Assembly: GCA_019115745.1 (NCBI GenBank)
Contig: DXDA01000066.1
Location: forward strand, 1-54,731
Direction of reading: 5' to 3'
Origin: Candidatus Alistipes intestinigallinarum
GTDB lineage: Bacteria; Bacteroidota; Bacteroidia; Bacteroidales; Rikenellaceae
DNA length: 54,731 nucleotides
The notes under the pieces: generated by a model
What the model saw: only the letters and a program-made list of their open reading frames with translations
Databases searched by the model: none
Told to the model about the DNA's origin: nothing
Position numbers and translations under genes: made by a program
Shown here: one piece after another, positions 50,783-54,731 of the stretch
How positions within the stretch are numbered: position 1 is the stretch's first letter
Layout: the number at the start of each line of letters is the position of its first letter

Positions 50783-51921
50783 CGGGTCAGTTCGTCGAGT
50801 TTCCGCTCCAGCTCCTCGCCGTAGATGTCGCGGGCGACGATCACGCCGTTCTTGTCAATGAGGAAGTTGGTCGGAAGTTTCTGCACATTGTAGAGGCCCA
50901 ACGCCGCGGAGCCGCGGCCGCGCAGGTCGCTCACCGAAACCCAGGGCAACTGCTGTTCCTGTACGGCAGTGATCCACAAGGGTTTCGAGGTATCGATGGC
51001 CACCTGGTAGACCTCGAATCCCACGGGTGCATCGACATATTTGCGATAGATCTCCTTCAGGTCGGCATTGAGCGTATTGCTCGAACCCAGCTCCGCGGAC
51101 CAGAAGTCCAGCAGGATGACCTTTCCGGCCAGTGACGAGAGGCGGATCTTCTTGCCGTAAATGTCCATCAGCTCCAGATCGGGATACTCCGACTCGGTAA
51201 TGCGCGACGAGAGGCTCAAACGGGCATCCATGCGGGTGATCTCGGCCAGCAGGGTCTGCAGATAGGGCGAATCGGGGTAACTCTGCTCCAGCGCCTCGGC
51301 CACCGTGCGATAGTAGACCACGTCGCTGTCGCCGTTGAAGAGATAGGCATCCCCGGGCAGGCGCTGGTAGAGGGCATAAACCGCCGCCAGCGAGGACTTG
51401 TTCTCGATGATGAAACGCAACTGTTCGCGGCGGATGCGGTAATATTCGGCCGTATACTCTGAAGCAAGGTTCTTGCGCGCCTCGTCCGAGAGATTCGGTT
51501 CGGCGAACCTGGCCGCTATTTCGTCGAGTTGCTGCGCACCGCTCACGAACGCCTGGTAGAACTGCCGCAGCAGATCCGACTCGACGGACCCTTCGACCGT
51601 ATAGTTGCGCACGATGCTCCCCACGGAGCTGACCGTCAGCCGGTCGCCCCCGGCGAGCAGCAACGGGATGCGTTCGCCGTTGTAGACGATGTTGTACAGG
51701 ACCGGAGTCGGGGGAACCTCCTTGAGCCGGAATTCGTAGCTGCCGTCATCGGCCAGGCGGGTCGAATCGACAATCGACGGCGAGAGCGGCGAGAGCTGTT
51801 CGAGATAGACCTCCCGGGCGTCGTTGCCGACGAAACGGCCCGAAATCTTCACTTTCGACGACTGGCAGCCGCACAGCAGCGCCGCCGCCAGGAACGTTCC
51901 GAAAAGCGTTTGCTTATTCAT
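50779..51921 (-). CDS. DUF4369/thioredoxin-fold lipoprotein lacking CxxC
   Basis: A 380-residue lipoprotein (lipobox LLCGC). It has the DUF4369-like N-terminal domain and a C-terminal thioredoxin fold with the cis-Pro strand KLPTNFLIDKNGVIVA. Where active relatives read WCxPC this one has FWSAELGSSN (about residue 270), and there is no cysteine anywhere in the mature chain beyond the lipid-bearing one and its neighbour. It cannot do CxxC redox chemistry and may instead be a binding or chaperone-like protein. It is first in the row with lpxH, thyA, GT8 and dfrA; its stop overlaps the lpxH start. Confidence 0.87.
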   Translation of the reverse strand: MNKQTLFGTFLAAALLCGCQSSKVKISGRFVGNDAREVYLEQLSPLSPSIVDSTRLADDGSYEFRLKEVPPTPVLYNIVYNGERIPLLLAGGDRLTVSSVGSIVRNYTVEGSVESDLLRQFYQAFVSGAQQLDEIAARFAEPNLSDEARKNLASEYTAEYYRIRREQLRFIIENKSSLAAVYALYQRLPGDAYLFNGDSDVVYYRTVAEALEQSYPDSPYLQTLLAEITRMDARLSLSSRITESEYPDLELMDIYGKKIRLSSLAGKVILLDFWSAELGSSNTLNADLKEIYRKYVDAPVGFEVYQVAIDTSKPLWITAVQEQQLPWVSVSDLRGRGSAALGLYNVQKLPTNFLIDKNGVIVARDIYGEELERKLDELTR

Positions 51922-51983
51922 GAATGGATGTTTTCGCGGTTAATGGTAGTAAAGATAACGATTTTTCCGCAAATGCGTACCGC

Positions 51984-52682
51984 TTATTTCGAAGAATTGC
52001 GGTGTGCGCCGTTATTTTTCGTGAAGGTCCGGTGCTGTTGCTGGTTGCGGTTTTTCTGCTGCCGCTGCTGATGCTGCTGCGGGCGGTGCTGCTGGCCGTT
52101 CTTCTGGGGACGTGCCGAAAAGGGCTGTTTGTAGTCGCTTCGGAGATTATTCAAGGCCACTTCGTCGATCTCGATACTCCCTCCGGACATGCGTTTGATG
52201 TCCTTTACGATCACTTCGTTGTTGGGGTGCTCCTGATTGTACTCGTAGCTCTTCGTCCGCATGTAACGGGCCAGGTTGTCGACGGCAGCCGCCACGACGC
52301 GGGGGTTCTGCACGGAGGCCAGGCTGCCGATCATCCGCTCGACGTATTTGCCGTAGTGCTTGTAGGTGATGCGACCCTGGGTATAGGGCATCCGGTTCGG
52401 AGCCACGGTCAGCTCCTGGCGCGTGGGCCGCGGATAGGGAGAATCGACATCCAACTGAAAATCAGACATGATAAAGAGATGATCCCAGAGCTTGTGGGTA
52501 AAGTCCGCCGTATCGCGCAGCAGCGGGTTGAGGTTGCCCATGACGGCGATCACGGCCCGGGCCTGACGGTTGCGTTCGTGCCGGTCCTCGATCTCCATGA
52601 GCGAATCGATCATCTCCTGGATATGGCGCCCGTATTCGGGCAGGTACAACTTGCGTCGCGTGTAGTTATAGTTCTTTTTCAT
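51984..52682 (-). CDS. DUF4290 family protein
   Basis: A 232-residue cytoplasmic protein of the Bacteroidetes family DUF4290. The first ~185 residues are conserved-looking and helical (YNYTRRKLYLPEYGRHIQEM, HKLWDHLFIMSDF). The last ~40 residues are a low-complexity tail of Gln, Asn, His, Arg and Lys (QQHRPQQHQQRQQKNRNQQQ). Function is unknown. The basic, Gln-rich tail could bind nucleic acid, but that is a guess. Confidence 0.85.
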   Translation of the reverse strand: MKKNYNYTRRKLYLPEYGRHIQEMIDSLMEIEDRHERNRQARAVIAVMGNLNPLLRDTADFTHKLWDHLFIMSDFQLDVDSPYPRPTRQELTVAPNRMPYTQGRITYKHYGKYVERMIGSLASVQNPRVVAAAVDNLARYMRTKSYEYNQEHPNNEVIVKDIKRMSGGSIEIDEVALNNLRSDYKQPFSARPQKNGQQHRPQQHQQRQQKNRNQQQHRTFTKNNGAHRNSSK

Positions 52683-52807
52683 AGTGCGTATACGGTCCCG
52701 CCTGCTGTTTCAAATCGTCCGCCGAGGTGTCCGGGCGGCTCCCGGCGATGGGCCGAATCAAGAAGTTTTTCTCCGGGGTCCGGCCTCCCCGCCCCCGCTC
52801 CCCGAAA

Positions 52808-52839
52808 TTGGTTTTACGCCGCAGAAAGCCCTACCTTTG
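52808..52839 (+). promoter_or_regulatory. Promoter of the sigma-54 activator gene
   Basis: TTG (52808-52810), a 21-nt spacer and TACCTTTG (52832-52839) fit both boxes. The leader would be about 75 nt. Confidence 0.6.
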
Positions 52840-52919
52840 GGATCGGAAGCCGTGCAAAACAGAGGCTTGACCGGAGTTTGTCTTCGGCAAAAGTAGTAAA
52901 ATTTCAGGAAAAACAAGCT

Positions 52920-54056
52920 ATGGCAAAAGTTTTAATTCTGGACCGATCAAAAAGCGTGCGAAACGTACTGCGCGAGCGGTTGGAATACGAAGGTTTTTCG
53001 GCCGAGGCCGCCGAGGACGAGGCCCAGGCGTCGGAGTTGTGCGGGCGCATACCCTTCGACGTGATCATCTCGGATACGGCGTGCCGGGTTCCCGACGCGG
53101 GGATCCCGCTCATTGCACTCTCGTCCGACCCGTCGATCGACACGGCCGTAGCCGCAGTCCGCAACGGCGCGCGGGATTTCCTGACCAAACCCGTGGACAT
53201 GAACCGCCTGCTGCAGTCGCTGCACCGGACCATCGAACAGCCCTCCCCGACCACGGCGCCCGCGACTCCCGCCCCGCCCCGCCGAAGCCGCCGGGCCCAT
53301 CCGGCCCAGGCCGAGGAGATCATCGGGCTGTCACCCGAGATCGAACACGTGCGGCAGCTCATCGACAAGGTGGCACCGTGCGAGGCCCGGGTGCTGATCA
53401 CCGGAGAGAACGGCACGGGCAAGGAGCTCGTGGCGCGGTGGCTCCACGCGAAGAGCCCGCGGGCCGGAGCTCCGTTCGTCGAGGTGAACTGCGCGGCCAT
53501 CCCCTCCGAACTGATCGAGAGCGAACTCTTCGGCCACGAACGCGGAGCCTTCACCTCGGCAGTCAAGCAACGCAAGGGGAAATTCGAACAGGCCGACGGC
53601 GGGACACTCTTCATGGACGAGATCGGCGACATGTCGCTCGCCGCACAGGCCAAGGTGCTGCGGGCATTGCAGGAGAGCCGCATCAGCCGCGTGGGCGGTG
53701 ACCGCGAGATCGAGGTGGACGTGCGGGTCATCGCCGCCACGAACAAGAACCTGCGGGAAGAGATCGAGAAGGGCAACTTCCGCGAAGACCTCTATCACCG
53801 GCTGGCGGTGATCGTCGTGCGGGTTCCGGCCCTGCGGGAGCACCTCGACGACATTCCGTCGCTCGTGGAGCACTTCATCCGCACGATCGCCGCCGAATAC
53901 GGCACACCGCCGAAACCGATCGCCCCCGACGCGCTCGCCGCCCTGCAGCAAATGCCGTGGACGGGCAACATCCGCGAGTTGCGGAACGTAGTCGAGCGGC
54001 TCATCATCCTCTCGGGCGAGACCATCACCGCCGAGGATGTGAAAAGTTACTGCTGA
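52920..54056 (+). CDS. Sigma-54 interacting response regulator without DNA-binding domain
   Basis: A 378-residue NtrC-type protein. Residues 1-105 are a receiver-like domain with Asp 52 as the candidate phosphoacceptor and Lys 90 in FLTKPVD. It has only one N-terminal Asp (LILDRS), and the stretch between Asp 52 and Ser 68 is about half the usual length. A Pro/Ala-rich linker (107-132) follows. The AAA+ domain (133-370) has Walker A GENGTGKE (162-169), GAFTSA (209-214) in place of GAFTGA, Walker B LFMDEIGD and the R-finger region. The chain stops at ITAEDVKSYC, so the usual Fis-type helix-turn-helix is absent. The start is ATG 52920. No sensor kinase is nearby. Confidence 0.88.
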   Translation: MAKVLILDRSKSVRNVLRERLEYEGFSAEAAEDEAQASELCGRIPFDVIISDTACRVPDAGIPLIALSSDPSIDTAVAAVRNGARDFLTKPVDMNRLLQSLHRTIEQPSPTTAPATPAPPRRSRRAHPAQAEEIIGLSPEIEHVRQLIDKVAPCEARVLITGENGTGKELVARWLHAKSPRAGAPFVEVNCAAIPSELIESELFGHERGAFTSAVKQRKGKFEQADGGTLFMDEIGDMSLAAQAKVLRALQESRISRVGGDREIEVDVRVIAATNKNLREEIEKGNFREDLYHRLAVIVVRVPALREHLDDIPSLVEHFIRTIAAEYGTPPKPIAPDALAALQQMPWTGNIRELRNVVERLIILSGETITAEDVKSYC

Positions 54057-54079
54057 GCATCCGCCCGGCGGCTCCGCGC

Positions 54080-54730
54080 CTACAGCAGCTCCAGCAGCTC
54101 TTCGGGACGGTCGATCAGGTGCCGGGCCCCGGACTCCACCAGCTCGGCCCGCTCGCGGAACCCCCAGGTCACCCCGACGGAGCGCACCCCGGCCGCCGCT
54201 GCGGTCTGCATGTCCACGCCCGAATCACCGACATACAACACCCGCTCCTTCGGAGTTCCGGTGCGGGCCAGAATCTCCTCCACAACGGCCGGATCGGGCT
54301 TCAGCGCCACACCCGGGCGCTGTCCGAAGACCGCCGCGAACGCCACCTCGGGAAAAAACAGCCGGATGAGCTTTTCGGTCCCGGCCTGGAACTTGTTCGA
54401 CGCCACGGCCATGCGCACGCCCCGGCGGGCGAGTTCGGCCACCACCTCCGGAATCCCCGCATAGGGTTTCGTATAGCGGTCGATGTGTTCGGTGTAATAC
54501 TTCACGAAGTCAGCCCGCACGAGCGCGACGTTCTCCGGCGTGCGCAGCGGTTCGGGCAGCGCCCGCTCCACGAGGCGCAGAATGCCGTTTCCGACGAAGT
54601 GGCAATACTCCTCGTAGGAGTGCTGCGGGAGCCCCCGCACGGCCAGCACGGCGTTGCAGGCGACGGCCAGGTCGCCGATCGTGTCGAGCAGCGTGCCGTC
54701 GAGGTCGAAGATGACGAGTTCGGTATTCAT
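54080..54730 (-). CDS. gph: HAD family hydrolase, phosphoglycolate phosphatase-like
   Basis: A complete 216-residue HAD phosphatase starting one base from the window edge. Motif I is FDLDGTLLDT (nucleophile Asp 9), motif II is AVASNKF, motif III is the Lys in ALKPDP, and motif IV is YVGDSGVDMQTA. The helical cap is inserted after motif I (GLPQHSYEEYCHFVGNG). The closest family is phosphoglycolate phosphatase Gph; related enzymes act on other phosphorylated metabolites, so the substrate is not certain. Confidence 0.88.
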   Translation of the reverse strand: MNTELVIFDLDGTLLDTIGDLAVACNAVLAVRGLPQHSYEEYCHFVGNGILRLVERALPEPLRTPENVALVRADFVKYYTEHIDRYTKPYAGIPEVVAELARRGVRMAVASNKFQAGTEKLIRLFFPEVAFAAVFGQRPGVALKPDPAVVEEILARTGTPKERVLYVGDSGVDMQTAAAAGVRSVGVTWGFRERAELVESGARHLIDRPEELLELL

Positions 54731-54731
54731 T

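Overview
The window is about 55 kb of a high-GC (roughly 60 %) chromosome from the order Bacteroidales, most likely an Alistipes-like member of the Rikenellaceae. This is inferred from: TAnnTTTG-type -7 promoter elements and no obvious Shine-Dalgarno sequences; fimbrillin-like and TlpA/DUF4369 lipoproteins; DUF2764, DUF4290 and DUF4301 proteins; a V-type ATPase; and pyruvate:ferredoxin oxidoreductase. I see no transposase, integrase, phage structural gene, CRISPR array or rRNA. Most of the window looks like ordinary chromosome.

Layout. 1-3788 (minus) is the start of a V-type ATPase operon (E, DUF2764, A, B; B runs off the left edge). 3985-11425 (minus) is a four-gene operon of surface lipoproteins: a metzincin-like HExxHxxGxxH protein followed by three fimbrillin-like proteins. 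A divergent Crp/Fnr-type regulator follows at 11598. 12336-13769 is a DUF4301 protein. 13827-18055 (plus) is murB-tilS-holA plus a class IV aminotransferase-like gene. 18173-22144 (plus) holds a membrane coiled-coil protein, coaD, lpxD, a TlpA lipoprotein and ruvC, followed by tRNA-Arg(ACG). 22857-26402 (minus) is nifJ. 26757-29251 (plus) is an M16 peptidase pair. It runs into an unusual 370-bp array of 7-3-7 hairpins, which abuts a frameshifted leucine-rich-repeat lipoprotein gene (29710-30318, minus).

30579-35836 (minus) holds rsmA, a TlpA-like lipoprotein, three tiny membrane proteins and recQ. 35914-42311 (plus) holds lptB, then aroA-aroC-prmC-recX and an M23 peptidase, ending at an initiator tRNA gene on the minus strand. 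42644-47574 (minus) is a five-gene Hdr/Qmo-like electron-transfer operon. 47646-51921 (minus) is a tightly overlapping string: a thioredoxin-fold lipoprotein without cysteines, lpxH, thyA, a GT8 glycosyltransferase and a dihydrofolate reductase. A DUF4290 protein, an orphan sigma-54 activator without a DNA-binding domain, and a phosphoglycolate-phosphatase-like HAD protein close the window.

How it fits together. The housekeeping content covers peptidoglycan (murB), lipid A and LPS (lpxD, lpxH, lptB), CoA (coaD), aromatic amino acids (aroA, aroC), thymidylate and folate (thyA, dfrA), DNA replication and repair (holA, ruvC, recQ, recX) and translation (tilS, rsmA, prmC, two tRNAs). Energy metabolism is anaerobic: PFOR makes reduced ferredoxin, the Hdr/Qmo-like complex probably passes electrons between soluble carriers and menaquinone, and the V-ATPase couples ion gradients to ATP. 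The parts that look least described are the metzincin/fimbrillin lipoprotein operon, the 7-3-7 hairpin array, the Hdr-type complex, and several proteins that keep a family fold but have lost its key residues.
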